Source of the DNA: Desulfosporosinus acididurans
GTDB lineage: Bacteria > Bacillota > Desulfitobacteriia > Desulfitobacteriales > Desulfitobacteriaceae
Assembly: GCF_001029285.1 (NCBI RefSeq)
Contig: NZ_LDZY01000006.1
Span: 124,001 to 188,000, forward strand
Direction of reading: 5' to 3'
DNA length: 64,000 bases
This document shows, piece after piece, positions 35,136-44,710 of the stretch (its first letter is position 1; each line of letters starts with the position of its first letter). Under the pieces are notes generated by a model that saw only the letters and a list, made by a program, of their open reading frames with translations, was not told where the DNA came from and searched no databases. The translations under genes were made by a program, and so were the position numbers.

Positions 35136-35972
35136 TTAAAGTATACCAATGGCGTCTGCACGACATTGCTGACAATGCTGCATTTGCGGAAGAATTCCGC
35201 TCATACTGCTCCGGCAGCCGGCAATCATTTCCTTGGAGGGAGCTTTGATATGAGACAGTTTGGCCTGGGGAATCAAAGGAACAATATTATGAATGTGGGC
35301 ACCTCGCTTTTTAATTTCTTGAGCTAAGCTATAAAGCAGCTTGTCATTAATCCCCGGGATAATCACCGTGTTGATCTTTACCGTCATACCGGCCTGGGCT
35401 GCCATTTGCAGCCCTGAAAGCTGATTTTCCAGCAAAACCCTTGCTCCCTTGGGCCCTATGAGAGTTTTCCCTTTCCAGCGTACATAACTGTAAATCTTAG
35501 CTCCCACGTCCTCATCAAGGGTATTAATCGTAATCGTGATGTGGGATACTCCAATCTCTGTTAACTCTTCAATTTTTTCCGGCAGAAGCAGTCCATTGCT
35601 GCTTAAACAAAGAATCATGTCCGGAAATTCCCGTTTTACCCCTCGGAAGGTCGCAAACGTTGCACTGTTGGCTAAAGGTTCTCCGGGACCGGCAATTCCC
35701 ACGACCCTATACTTCAGTCCCATCTCCGAACCCTTCACTTTACGGACAGTTTCCAGAGCTTCCTCAGGCGTTTGCACCTTGCTGGTTACTCCCGGCCGGG
35801 ATTCATTAGCACAATCGAATTTACGGACGCAATAATTGCAGGAGATATTACACCCCGGCGCCACGGCAAGATGAATACGTCCTGTTTTACCATGTCCGTG
35901 AGTGGCAAAACAGGGGTGCCCCAGATTCAAATGGGAAGCTGTTTGATTTCTTTGTAAACATTCAATTTGCAT
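35136..35972 (-). CDS. nifB: FeMo-cofactor radical SAM maturase NifB (minimal form)
   Basis: NifB fuses Fe-S clusters and inserts carbide to make NifB-co, the precursor of FeMo-co. The 278 residues include the radical-SAM motif CNISCNYCVRKFDC, the glycine-rich GIAGPGEPLAN and C-terminal Cys (CQQCRADA) that hold K-clusters. It lacks the C-terminal NifX-like domain of proteobacterial NifB; a separate NifX is encoded upstream. This minimal architecture is common in anaerobes. Confidence 0.96.
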   Translation of the reverse strand: MQIECLQRNQTASHLNLGHPCFATHGHGKTGRIHLAVAPGCNISCNYCVRKFDCANESRPGVTSKVQTPEEALETVRKVKGSEMGLKYRVVGIAGPGEPLANSATFATFRGVKREFPDMILCLSSNGLLLPEKIEELTEIGVSHITITINTLDEDVGAKIYSYVRWKGKTLIGPKGARVLLENQLSGLQMAAQAGMTVKINTVIIPGINDKLLYSLAQEIKKRGAHIHNIVPLIPQAKLSHIKAPSKEMIAGCRSSMSGILPQMQHCQQCRADAIGIL

Positions 35973-36119
35973 CTTAATCCCTCCTATTACGTTTCTTTAA
36001 AGATCAAAACCGTAGAATATGAAATATATGCTCTCTATATCAGTATCATCCAATGGGAGATATGGTATCTATTGTCCGAAGCCCTTTTTCACGGATGAAA
36101 GATTTATTGACTTCTTAAT

Positions 36120-36380
36120 TCAGGCAGATTTCGCCTTAAAAGTGTGGGCTTTCCGGACACAGACACTGCCGCAGGATTGACAGCCAATGCACTGATCCTT
36201 GCTGACAATGACAGCAACATGGCGTTCTGTCCCCTCATCATCCTCGAAGCTTTCCAGCCCTAAACATTTTTGCACACACAATTTAACACATCTCCCACAA
36301 CCAAAGCACTTGTCTTTATCAATGGTTTCTACATATAAAGGGGTCCAGGAAAATCCCCCAAATGTCCTGCAGTCAATCAC
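36120..36380 (-). CDS. Nif-associated 2[4Fe-4S] ferredoxin
   Basis: An 86-residue ferredoxin with two cluster motifs, CFGCGRCVKLC and CIGCQSCGSVC, separated by an acidic loop (FEDDEGTE). It resembles the FdxB-type nif ferredoxin located after nifX in many diazotrophs. It may supply electrons or clusters for cofactor assembly. Start overlaps nifX by 8 bases. Confidence 0.92.
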   Translation of the reverse strand: MIDCRTFGGFSWTPLYVETIDKDKCFGCGRCVKLCVQKCLGLESFEDDEGTERHVAVIVSKDQCIGCQSCGSVCVRKAHTFKAKSA

Positions 36381-36771
36381 TGTTCGTTCCCCTCTTTTCT
36401 TGAGCGAGTTTCTTTCTTAACCAAGGCGGCAGTTTGCCGGAATTAAATAATTGCACCAGTTTACCCAATTCGTCGTAAATTTTTGTCCCTTCCGGCACCT
36501 TTAAGGGATGAATACCGCTCTGAACGAGGCGGGCTGCCGCCGGTCCGCCGATCTGAGTGCAATAGATAATGGCGCATTCTTTTAATTGCTTGATCCGAGC
36601 ATCAACTTTATCTTCAGCCTCGTCTCCGCCGGCGGCCCGTTCCGTAAGAACTTGCGCAGAATGGACAAAACCCCGGCTTTTGCCTCCGAACTCAAAGACT
36701 TCAAAGGAAGGCGAAGAAGCAAAATGTGAATCTATAGATTCTCCATTGCTGCTGGCAAAGGCTATTAACAT
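36373..36771 (-). CDS. nifX: Nitrogenase cofactor carrier NifX
   Basis: NifX-family proteins bind NifB-co or VK-cluster during transfer to NifEN. The 132 residues show the Nif-B/X fold: AFASSNGESIDSHFASS near the start, then FEVFEF, and CAIIYCTQIGGPAAARLVQSGIHPLKV near the end. Placed between nifN and the ferredoxin as usual. The C-terminal 30 residues are basic and variable. Confidence 0.9.
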   Translation of the reverse strand: MLIAFASSNGESIDSHFASSPSFEVFEFGGKSRGFVHSAQVLTERAAGGDEAEDKVDARIKQLKECAIIYCTQIGGPAAARLVQSGIHPLKVPEGTKIYDELGKLVQLFNSGKLPPWLRKKLAQEKRGTNSD

Positions 36772-36803
36772 TCCAATACCCCCTCACATACTAATTTTTG
36801 ATC

Positions 36804-38135
36804 CTACTTACTTTGTGAGTTTAACGTATCAAAGAGAAACTGTTGGGTCCCTTCATAACCGATCCAGCATTTTTGCGGATAACCAACCCGGTCAAACACC
36901 GGCAATCCCGCTCTTAAATGGGGCTTCTTCAGCATATCTGCAGCTTGACGGCCATTGGAATTAGCAATGATCAACGTACTGGTCTGAGCCCCCTCTTCAA
37001 GAGCCTCTAAGTCTCCCACTTCAATGGGAACAGGCAGTGAGAGCCGGTGAATTCCCGCTGGGGAGGCCGCTAAGGCCAAGGTGATTTCCGCACCCACCTC
37101 AGCCAGGCAGGACGATAAACTATACAAAAGATCCATTTCCAAAGCAACAGCAACTCTGAGCTTGCCTAATTGATCATGAAAATCAACCAGAGTATCCAAC
37201 AACCGATCTCTTTGGCGCAGGACCTTTTCGGGGATCGGTCTGCCTGTTAGCCGAGCCAGAGTCAAAATAAAGGAGTCCGCTGCCGCCAGGCCGGTCAGGG
37301 AAGGAAAGTTAGTATGGGGAATCCCATACGTGCGTTTTAAAAAATCTCCGGCTTTTTCCATACTTAAACCAAAGGAAAAACAAGCTCTGCACTTGGCCAA
37401 ACGCCGAAAATCTTCCAGCAGTGTCCCGCCCTGTACCAAAGGAGCTGCTTCCAGCTCGGCATGCCCGTCCAGAGAGATCGACAAATCAGGAATCGTAATC
37501 GCCTGAAAACCGAATAAACTGACAATCTCTTTTAGTTCATCCACATCCCCCGGTGTTAGATGACATCCAGGCAGTAAGACAACGGCAGGGAGAGATTCAG
37601 ACTGACCTCTGGCCTTACTATCTTCCTCAGCCTTGGAGCTGCCGGAAACTTCCTCAGCAATTTCAGAATTAGCTGTCAAAGTAGTCAGCAGCGACTCCAC
37701 CGTCCGCTGATAACCTTCTTGCATAGAGCCGATATAATCCGGAGTACTGGCTAAAACAACCGGCAGATCCAGTAAGTCCGTCCGTTCCGAGCGAAGGCTG
37801 GACAGGGCACTCACCATATCATCGCCAAAGGTTTCCGTCAGACCGGTACTCATTACCCCGATGATTTGCGGTTTGTACTTATCGGCTGCCACGGCAATCC
37901 CTTTTTTGAGATATTCCCAACCGCCAAAGATCGCCGAATCTTCTAAAAGAGCGGTGGAATTCAAGGGAATCGGTTCTCTAAAATGGCGGGACAGCTGCAG
38001 ACGGATAAAGGAAGAACATCCCTGCGAACCATGGAGTAAGGCTAAAAGTCCATTCACTCCGAGAAAAGCCAAGGTCGCTCCCAAGGCTGGACTATTTTTT
38101 TGAGGATTACCCTGATACGATCTTGCATTCATCAT
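36804..38135 (-). CDS. nifN: Nitrogenase cofactor scaffold NifN
   Basis: Beta subunit of the NifEN scaffold that converts NifB-co into FeMo-co. The 443-residue protein is a NifK relative: LLALLHGSQGCSSFIRLQL, FREPIPLNSTALLEDSAIFGG and STGLTETFGDD. It is followed by nifX and starts 4 bases after nifE. GGGAGGG lies before the double ATG. Confidence 0.95.
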   Translation of the reverse strand: MMNARSYQGNPQKNSPALGATLAFLGVNGLLALLHGSQGCSSFIRLQLSRHFREPIPLNSTALLEDSAIFGGWEYLKKGIAVAADKYKPQIIGVMSTGLTETFGDDMVSALSSLRSERTDLLDLPVVLASTPDYIGSMQEGYQRTVESLLTTLTANSEIAEEVSGSSKAEEDSKARGQSESLPAVVLLPGCHLTPGDVDELKEIVSLFGFQAITIPDLSISLDGHAELEAAPLVQGGTLLEDFRRLAKCRACFSFGLSMEKAGDFLKRTYGIPHTNFPSLTGLAAADSFILTLARLTGRPIPEKVLRQRDRLLDTLVDFHDQLGKLRVAVALEMDLLYSLSSCLAEVGAEITLALAASPAGIHRLSLPVPIEVGDLEALEEGAQTSTLIIANSNGRQAADMLKKPHLRAGLPVFDRVGYPQKCWIGYEGTQQFLFDTLNSQSK

Positions 38136-38139
38136 GCTC

Positions 38140-39495
38140 TTACCCTCCCACCGGGGGAAATTCTGCTCTTAAATACCCCCAAACCGGACTAAAGACAGTT
38201 CGTGTTAAAGACTCGGCAAAGGTGACCATTCCCTCATAACCGGCATAAGGAAGTTTTCGGCCATGGTTAATATCGAGAAAGGGCGTTCGCGTTTTATGCG
38301 CCAAATACTTTGTCTTGCCTCCGGCAACAATCAGATCCGGTTTTTTCTCGGCAATAATCTTTAAAAATCCCGCTGAGCTGGTGTCTTCGATAATCTGAGC
38401 CGTGGGATCCATAAGTTCTTTCATCCGTTGAAAATCCTCCGGAGTGGAGTTTTGCGTCCCTCCCGCCAGAATATTGATCCCTAATTCCGCCAGAGTAGAA
38501 ACCATCGACCAGGTCTTAACACCTCCGGTAAACAAAATAGCCTGTTTATTCTCCAAGCGCTTTTTATGATGAGCGATGATTGCCCGCGTTTCCCTTTCCC
38601 GCTTCTGCACATAGGCCTGAGTTCTCACTAATAAGTCAGGGTCCTGAAGGGCTTTAGCGATAGCAATCAAAGTTGCGGAAGTATCATGAATTCCATAAAA
38701 AGAGCCTTCAATGAATGGTATCCCATAGCGAATTTCCATTTTCCGCACTAAGTTGGTCAGGCTCTTGGAACATATCAAGACATTCAGGCAGGCTCGGTGG
38801 GCCGAGCGCAGATCATCAAACTTGGCGTCTCCCGTAATGGCCGTTTGCAGTGTAATCCCCAGGTTTTTTAAGTCAGGCAGGATTCCCCAAAGGTCACCGG
38901 CGATGTTATATTCGCCAATCAGATTAATGGACAAGGGAATTTTCTCCGCCGAAACATCGCCGCTACCGATAACCCGTTCAAACAAAACTTCGCCGGCAAT
39001 GCGATTCCCGATATTCTTATCACCCAAAAAGCCCGGGGCATTGACAGGAATAACAGGAATGGGCAGTTCCGCCTCAGCCTCGGCACAAATTTTGCTCATA
39101 TCATCGCCGATCAGGGCAGAAACACAGGTCGCGTAGACAAAGATTGCTTTGGGCTGATGCTTGGCGGCAATTTCCAGGATAGCTTCTTTCAGCTTCAACT
39201 CCCCGCCGTAAATCACGTCGTTTTCCAGGAGATCAGTAGTCAACCCTCGGCGGTAGAGCTGGGAACCGGAGGAGCGAGCTCCTCGGTTATCCCATGAGTT
39301 CCCCGCACAGGCAATGGGACCGTGAACAAGATGAGCAGCATCCGTAATGGGCATCAGCACAACTCTGGCTCCATCATAAGCACAACTCCGCTCTGCGCCT
39401 TCGCCGGGCAGGGCCTTCATGCACAATTTCGGCGAACCGGCCTCCGCCAGGGAAGGTTTATCTTTGAGGTCCAATTTTGTCAGGTTGGTAAACAT
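38140..39495 (-). CDS. nifE: Nitrogenase cofactor scaffold NifE
   Basis: Alpha subunit of NifEN, a NifD homologue. The 451 residues contain RSCAYDGARVVLMPITDAAHLVHGP (split here at the P-cluster-type Cys region), ACAGNSWDNRGARSSGS, YATCVSALIGDD and GYEGMVTFAESL. The ATG at 39493-39495 with GGAGGGG upstream is preferred over an ORF extension to 39516. Confidence 0.95.
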   Translation of the reverse strand: MFTNLTKLDLKDKPSLAEAGSPKLCMKALPGEGAERSCAYDGARVVLMPITDAAHLVHGPIACAGNSWDNRGARSSGSQLYRRGLTTDLLENDVIYGGELKLKEAILEIAAKHQPKAIFVYATCVSALIGDDMSKICAEAEAELPIPVIPVNAPGFLGDKNIGNRIAGEVLFERVIGSGDVSAEKIPLSINLIGEYNIAGDLWGILPDLKNLGITLQTAITGDAKFDDLRSAHRACLNVLICSKSLTNLVRKMEIRYGIPFIEGSFYGIHDTSATLIAIAKALQDPDLLVRTQAYVQKRERETRAIIAHHKKRLENKQAILFTGGVKTWSMVSTLAELGINILAGGTQNSTPEDFQRMKELMDPTAQIIEDTSSAGFLKIIAEKKPDLIVAGGKTKYLAHKTRTPFLDINHGRKLPYAGYEGMVTFAESLTRTVFSPVWGYLRAEFPPVGG

Positions 39496-39521
39496 GAATG
39501 ACCCCTCCGTTCTCAACGCAT

Positions 39522-40940
39522 CTAACGCATTAATTCAAAATAGGTGTCTGTGGAATTCCTGTCCTTTTCCTCCAGAAAGGTATTGACAATCATGGTAATC
39601 AAATTAATAACCCCGTTATAACCAATGATCGGATAGCGGTGGAGATTCACCCGGTCGTAAATAGGCAGGCCGATGCGAATTAAGGGAATATCGGCATCGC
39701 GGGCAGCATATTTGCCGTGGCCGTCGCCGATCAACATGTCAACCGGTTCCGTCACCAACAAAGACCGCAGGTGCCAGAGATCTTTGCCGGGATAGAGTGT
39801 CGCGCCTTGACCGTAAGGACTGGAGGCAAGCAGCTTCTCCATCGCTTTCTTAAAGGCGGGGGTGGAGTTGGTACAAACGATATGAACAGGCTCACCGCCC
39901 ATTTCCAAGAGGAAGGAGACGACGCCGATCAGAATATCCGGATCGCCAAAAAGAGCAAACCTCTTGCCATGAATATATTGATGAGCATCTGTCATAGCAT
40001 CAACGGCCCGTCCCCGCTCACGGGTGATTTCCTCGGGAACATCCTGGCCTGTGAATTTGGCGATGGCTTCAATGAATCTGTCCGTTCCCCCCACGCCGAT
40101 GGGCATAGGAATTGTTTCCACAGGGACTCCTTTGCCTTCCAGGTACTTACCGGTTGCCGGAGTGGAATAGGACTGTAAGCATAAATAGCTCTTGGCATTT
40201 AGGGATTCCTTCATTTCCTGAATGGGGGTTCCGCCGGGGAAGAGCTCATAGGTGCCTAAATTCGGGGAATCTAAGACCTCACTGTGATCAGGAATAAGGG
40301 TGAAGGGAGCGCCCATGATTTTGAGATAGCGCTTATATTCCCGAAGATTCGAGGGATAAGTATCAAATCCAGGGACAACATAGAGCCTGTCGTTAAGTTT
40401 ATCCTCCTCTCTCGGCTCGCCTAAACAGTCAATAAGACCTTTAAGCATGGAGTCATAACCCATAATGTGCGACCCCTTAAAGCTCGGTGTATTGGCTAAA
40501 GCAACAGGGAAATCGTTAGGAATTGAACCTTGTTTTTTGGCGTTCCCTAAATAAGCCTTAATATCATCGCCAATAACTTCCGCCATACAGCTGGTGAAAA
40601 CCGCGATCAGCTGGGGCTTGTAAACGGTATAAGCATTCTTCAACCCTTCATGAAAGTTATTCTGTCCGCCAAAAACGGCCGAGTCCTCAGTCATGGAATC
40701 GGATACCGCCGCTACAGGCTCGCGGAAATGCCGGGCCAAGGTGCTGCGGAAATAAGCAGCACACCCTTGAGAACCATGGACAAAAGGCAGACATCCTTCA
40801 ATTCCCAAAGAACAAAGCAGGGCACCGAGGGGTTGACAGGCTTTAGCCGGATTAATGACCAATTTTTCACGGGCAAAATTCTTTTCCCGATATTCCATCG
40901 TATTAAGCCAATCTTTTGTGACCTTAGTACAAGTCTCCAT
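39522..40940 (-). CDS. nifK: Nitrogenase MoFe protein beta chain NifK
   Basis: Beta subunit of dinitrogenase; holds half of the P-cluster. The 472 residues show CQPLGALLCSLGIEGC, HGSQGCAAYFRSTLARHF and FTSCMAEVIGDD with P-cluster Cys ligands, then VDMLIGDGHGKY and GYNGVINLI. It is shorter than Azotobacter NifK because it lacks the long N-terminal extension, as in other anaerobes. Start at 40938-40940 (AAAGG upstream), 23 bases after nifD. Confidence 0.97.
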   Translation of the reverse strand: METCTKVTKDWLNTMEYREKNFAREKLVINPAKACQPLGALLCSLGIEGCLPFVHGSQGCAAYFRSTLARHFREPVAAVSDSMTEDSAVFGGQNNFHEGLKNAYTVYKPQLIAVFTSCMAEVIGDDIKAYLGNAKKQGSIPNDFPVALANTPSFKGSHIMGYDSMLKGLIDCLGEPREEDKLNDRLYVVPGFDTYPSNLREYKRYLKIMGAPFTLIPDHSEVLDSPNLGTYELFPGGTPIQEMKESLNAKSYLCLQSYSTPATGKYLEGKGVPVETIPMPIGVGGTDRFIEAIAKFTGQDVPEEITRERGRAVDAMTDAHQYIHGKRFALFGDPDILIGVVSFLLEMGGEPVHIVCTNSTPAFKKAMEKLLASSPYGQGATLYPGKDLWHLRSLLVTEPVDMLIGDGHGKYAARDADIPLIRIGLPIYDRVNLHRYPIIGYNGVINLITMIVNTFLEEKDRNSTDTYFELMR

Positions 40941-40963
40941 ATGCGACATCCTTTCTGCCCAAC

Positions 40964-42400
40964 TTATTTAGCCCAAGGAGCTTTAATTGATTTCCAGGTA
41001 GGGCTGTTAATGGCCATATCCATATCCCGCGCGAAAATGGGGAACCCTTGGTAACCATGATAAGGCCCTGAATAATCCCAGGAATGCATTTGCCGGAAAG
41101 GCAGACCCATCTTCTCAAAAACATATTTCTCTTTGATCCCTGACCCGACAAGATCTGGCTTTAGTTTGTTGACGAATTCTTCAAGTTCATAGGCTGTCAC
41201 ATCATCGTAAATAAGGGTCCCATCTTTAATATTGGCCATAGTTTTGTCATAATCTTCGCCGTGGGCAAATTCGTAACCCGTCCCGATTACCTCCATGCCT
41301 AAGTCCTCATAGGCCCCCACTACGTGCCGGGGTCTGAGTCCTCCTACATAAAGCATCACCTTTTTACCCTCAAGACGCGGGCGATAAATCTCAATAACCT
41401 TTTGCATTTCTGCTTCATACTTTTCTAGAACCGCATGAGCTTTTTCCATAATGACATCATCAAACATAGCGGCAATTTTAAGAACCGATTCTCTGATCTT
41501 CGTCGGACCAAAGAAGTTGAACTCCAGCCAAGGAGTGCCGTAAGTTTCCTCCATATGACGGGCCATGTAATTCATACTGCGATAACAGTGAATTAAATTC
41601 AGCTTGACAAGATGCCCGTTTTGCAGCATTTCCACAGTTGAATCCCCGGTCCAGATATTAACAACATTTAAGCCCATTTCTTCCAGAATTTTTTTGCTGG
41701 CCCAAGCATCGCCGCCAATATTGTAATCCCCGATAATCCCGACATCATAGGGACCGACGTCCCGTTTTGGGCCTTTGCCGATAAGGTGATCGCGGATGGC
41801 GTCATTGGCAATATGATGACCCAAAGACTGACTGATGCCCCGAAATCCCTCACAGCGAACGGGAATGACCGGCAGCTTCAGCTTCTCAGTCATACGCCGC
41901 GCCACGCTCTCAATATCATCACCGATCAACCCTACAGGACATTCCGAGAGGACAGAAACCCCTTTGGTATTGGGAAACAGCTCCACAACCTCTTCAATAA
42001 CTTTCTCCAGCTTTTTGTCTCCGCCATAGATGATATCGCTCTCCTGAAAGTCTGTGGTGAATAAAAAAGGGACAAAGTTATCAACACCGATCTCACCCTC
42101 AGCCAGATTCCTGCGGTTAGCCCAGGAGTAAAACCCGCAGCCCACGGGTCCATGGGAAATATGGGTAACGTCTTTTACCGGCCCCCAAACAACTCCTTTA
42201 GCTCCCGCATAGGCACACCCCCTGGCAGTCATCAGCCCCGGAACTGTTTTAGCGTTTGATTTGACAGCACAGCTGGAACACTCATTATTTTCTTTGACGG
42301 TGATATGTTTTCTCCGATTCTTCTTGGCCTTCTCCGGATAAAGCTCTAATACTTCTTCCACAACCTGTTTCCGGAAATCCGTTGTCTCTAATACACTCAT
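40964..42400 (-). CDS. nifD: Nitrogenase MoFe protein alpha chain NifD
   Basis: Alpha subunit of dinitrogenase; holds FeMo-co and half of the P-cluster. The 478 residues show [43 protein letters not shown], the cofactor Cys region [14 protein letters not shown] and the cofactor His region [17 protein letters not shown]. It fits the molybdenum enzyme rather than Vnf/Anf, since no delta subunit gene follows. ATG 42398-42400 follows GAGGGAGGA. Confidence 0.97.
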   Translation of the reverse strand: MSVLETTDFRKQVVEEVLELYPEKAKKNRRKHITVKENNECSSCAVKSNAKTVPGLMTARGCAYAGAKGVVWGPVKDVTHISHGPVGCGFYSWANRRNLAEGEIGVDNFVPFLFTTDFQESDIIYGGDKKLEKVIEEVVELFPNTKGVSVLSECPVGLIGDDIESVARRMTEKLKLPVIPVRCEGFRGISQSLGHHIANDAIRDHLIGKGPKRDVGPYDVGIIGDYNIGGDAWASKKILEEMGLNVVNIWTGDSTVEMLQNGHLVKLNLIHCYRSMNYMARHMEETYGTPWLEFNFFGPTKIRESVLKIAAMFDDVIMEKAHAVLEKYEAEMQKVIEIYRPRLEGKKVMLYVGGLRPRHVVGAYEDLGMEVIGTGYEFAHGEDYDKTMANIKDGTLIYDDVTAYELEEFVNKLKPDLVGSGIKEKYVFEKMGLPFRQMHSWDYSGPYHGYQGFPIFARDMDMAINSPTWKSIKAPWAK

Positions 42401-42436
42401 AAGGCTGTCCTCCCTCATTTCCATCGCTGCCCGTTA

Positions 42437-43294
<858 letters not shown>

Positions 43295-43392
43295 CTAACA
43301 GGAAATTTGCATTTACCATCCTAATCGTTATCTTTCACCCTTCTCCAGGGACTATTTAACTCTTAACTTCTACTCTTAACACTTGACTCTTA

Positions 43393-43486
43393 CTCTTAAC
43401 TCTTAACTTTCAACTCTTAACTTTCAACTCTTAACTTTCGACTCTCAACTTTCAACTCTTAACTTTCGACTCTTAACTTTCGACTC
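43393..43486 (-). repeat. Fourteen-unit NAG triplet array (7-nt period) in nif mRNA
   Basis: On the transcribed-sense (minus) strand there are 14 consecutive GAG or AAG triplets, each separated by exactly 4 bases (UUGA, UUAA, UCGA or similar). On the plus strand CTC/CTT start at 43393, 43400, 43407 and so on every 7 bases to 43484. Looser CTN triplets continue to 43360. HutP of Bacillus is known to bind NAG triplets spaced by 4 nt. The array fills the nifI2-nifH gap and a HutP-family gene lies upstream of the operon. Confidence 0.9.
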
Positions 43487-43493
43487 TTAATAC

Positions 43494-43877
43494 TTAAACG
43501 ACAGCTTCGCCTCCGGTTTCTCCGGTACGCACCCGGACGACTTCTTTCAGCGGACAGACAAAGATTTTCCCGTCTCCCATATGCCCCGTCTGGTTTGCTT
43601 TAATAATTAAATCCACAACCTCCTGAACTTGATCATCCTGCACCACGATAGTTAACAGCCGTTTGGGAATCCAGTGGAATTGGGACTCATCCGGGTGTAC
43701 CTGATCAATCACGGTATTCAATTCCGGATCAACCTCAGCGGCCCATCCTCCAATTCCACCTTGTTTGCCGCGGCCCTCGACGCTTTGAATGGTAAGGGCG
43801 GGAAATCCGGCATCTTCGAAGACTTTCTTAGTGGCGGGAACTTGATGCCGCCGTATAAATGTCATAATTTCTTTCAT
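43494..43877 (-). CDS. nifI2: Nitrogen regulatory PII-like protein NifI2
   Basis: NifI2, with NifI1, forms a complex that binds and inhibits NifDK when fixed nitrogen is plentiful and is relieved by 2-oxoglutarate and ATP. The 127-residue PII fold shows MTFIRRHQVPATKKVFEDAG, an extended T-loop (GRGKQGGIGGWAAEVDPELN and on) as in NifI2, and GHMGDGKIFVCPLKEVVRVRTGE. Starts 3 bases after nifI1. Confidence 0.95.
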   Translation of the reverse strand: MKEIMTFIRRHQVPATKKVFEDAGFPALTIQSVEGRGKQGGIGGWAAEVDPELNTVIDQVHPDESQFHWIPKRLLTIVVQDDQVQEVVDLIIKANQTGHMGDGKIFVCPLKEVVRVRTGETGGEAVV

Positions 43878-43880
43878 AAA

Positions 43881-44198
43881 TTACAACCCCTTTGTTCCAG
43901 AACTTACGGTATAAGCCTCTTCCACTTCCGTCACAAAAATTTTCCCATCCCCCATGGTTCCCGTTTTCGCTTTTTCGAGGATAAGGGAAACGGCCTCTTC
44001 CAGTTTGTAATCTTCAATCACTAAGAGCAGAAGCGTCTTGGGAAACTCATCGTAAACAACGTCGCCAATTCTGATTCCTTTCGTTCTGCCGCGCCCAAAG
44101 ACATGCATTTTCGTTAAGGAAGGCATCCCTGCCTGAGCCAAGGACTCAGCGACCTCCTCCGTTTTATCAGGCCTGACAATTGCTCTAATCATTTTCAT
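43881..44198 (-). CDS. nifI1: Nitrogen regulatory PII-like protein NifI1
   Basis: Partner of NifI2. The 105-residue PII protein has MIRAIVRPDKTEEVAESL, the T-loop GRGRTKGIRIGDVVYDE and GTMGDGKIFVTEVEEAYTVSSG. Placed first in the operon, ahead of nifI2 and nifH, an order also known from heliobacteria; in methanogens and many clostridia the pair follows nifH. ATG 44196-44198 follows GAAGGAGGATGG. Confidence 0.95.
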   Translation of the reverse strand: MKMIRAIVRPDKTEEVAESLAQAGMPSLTKMHVFGRGRTKGIRIGDVVYDEFPKTLLLLVIEDYKLEEAVSLILEKAKTGTMGDGKIFVTEVEEAYTVSSGTKGL

Positions 44199-44213
44199 AG
44201 AAACCATCCTCCT

Positions 44214-44273
44214 TCAAGTTTTAGCGCCTATAATTTTTTGTTTAAATCCGCTGGAACCTAGGTAAACGATCAA
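44214..44273 (-). CDS. 19-residue leader ORF upstream of nifI1
   Basis: A TTG at 44271-44273 preceded by AGGAGGTGATGCGA opens a frame of 20 codons ending TGA at 44214-44216; the peptide is MIVYLGSSGFKQKIIGAKT. The stop overlaps the region of the nifI1 ribosome binding site (TGAAGGAGG), so translation of the leader and nifI1 would be coupled. No family is recognised. It could be a true leader peptide controlling the operon, or a chance frame with a good ribosome site. Confidence 0.5.
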   Translation of the reverse strand: MIVYLGSSGFKQKIIGAKT

Positions 44274-44296
44274 TCGCATCACCTCCTGCAGTGAAC

Positions 44297-44345
44297 TGAA
44301 GTTTTCGAATGTCCACCACCACTTATAGAAGGGCGGTAACCAAAT
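44297..44345. repeat. Fragment of repeat family B in the nif leader
   Basis: gaactgaagttttcgaatgtccaccaccacttatagaagggcgg holds the ccacttatagaagg module of repeat family B. Confidence 0.5.
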
Positions 44346-44362
44346 GCCCTTGAGAAAAGTCC

Positions 44363-44410
44363 TGAGAAAAAGACAAAGAGAGCCCTAATTTCTAAAATTA
44401 AGGGCTCTCT
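44363..44410 (-). terminator. Intrinsic terminator in the nif leader (candidate attenuator)
   Basis: AGAGAGCCC (44402-44410 in sense) pairs with GGGCTCTCT (44377-44385), extended by TAATT/AATTA, and followed on the minus strand by TTTGTCTTTTTC. It lies 90 bases before the leader ORF and 165 before nifI1. It may end hutP transcripts or act as an attenuator. Two UAG triplets 7 bases apart (44394-44392 and 44387-44385) are in its loop and 3' arm. Confidence 0.75.
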
Positions 44411-44420
44411 AAAACACTTT

Positions 44421-44455
44421 ACCGCTCCAAACCATTCTTTGGTTTGGTGCCCGGT
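44421..44455 (-). other. Stem-loop preceding the nif leader terminator
   Basis: CCAAACCA-ttctt-TGGTTTGG is a perfect 8-bp stem, enclosed by ACCG...CGGT. It is just upstream of the terminator in the transcript. It could be an alternative structure or a protein-binding hairpin. The remaining 44456-44710 is AT-rich leader without a gene. Confidence 0.55.
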
Positions 44456-44710
44456 TATTCAATTATCCCAATAGGCTCTAACAAAATCACTGTTTCTCTT
44501 CAACACTGTTACACAACTATACGTTTTTACAAGACTCTTTTTACAAAACTAATCTTTCGCAACTACACATTTTACACTACTGTTAAATGCAGGATGTCTA
44601 ATCAGCCTTTTAATCGGCCTTAAGATTTCAGTTTCCCCTGTTTAAACCCATCTTCAATACAATCTCAAACTCTAATGCCGAATTCTTTTCAGCCAGGAAC
44701 CCCTATGAAA

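Noticed and set aside
43300-43500. CRISPR array at the nifI2-nifH gap
   Set aside because: The unit is only 7 bases with no spacers; it is a tandem NAG array.
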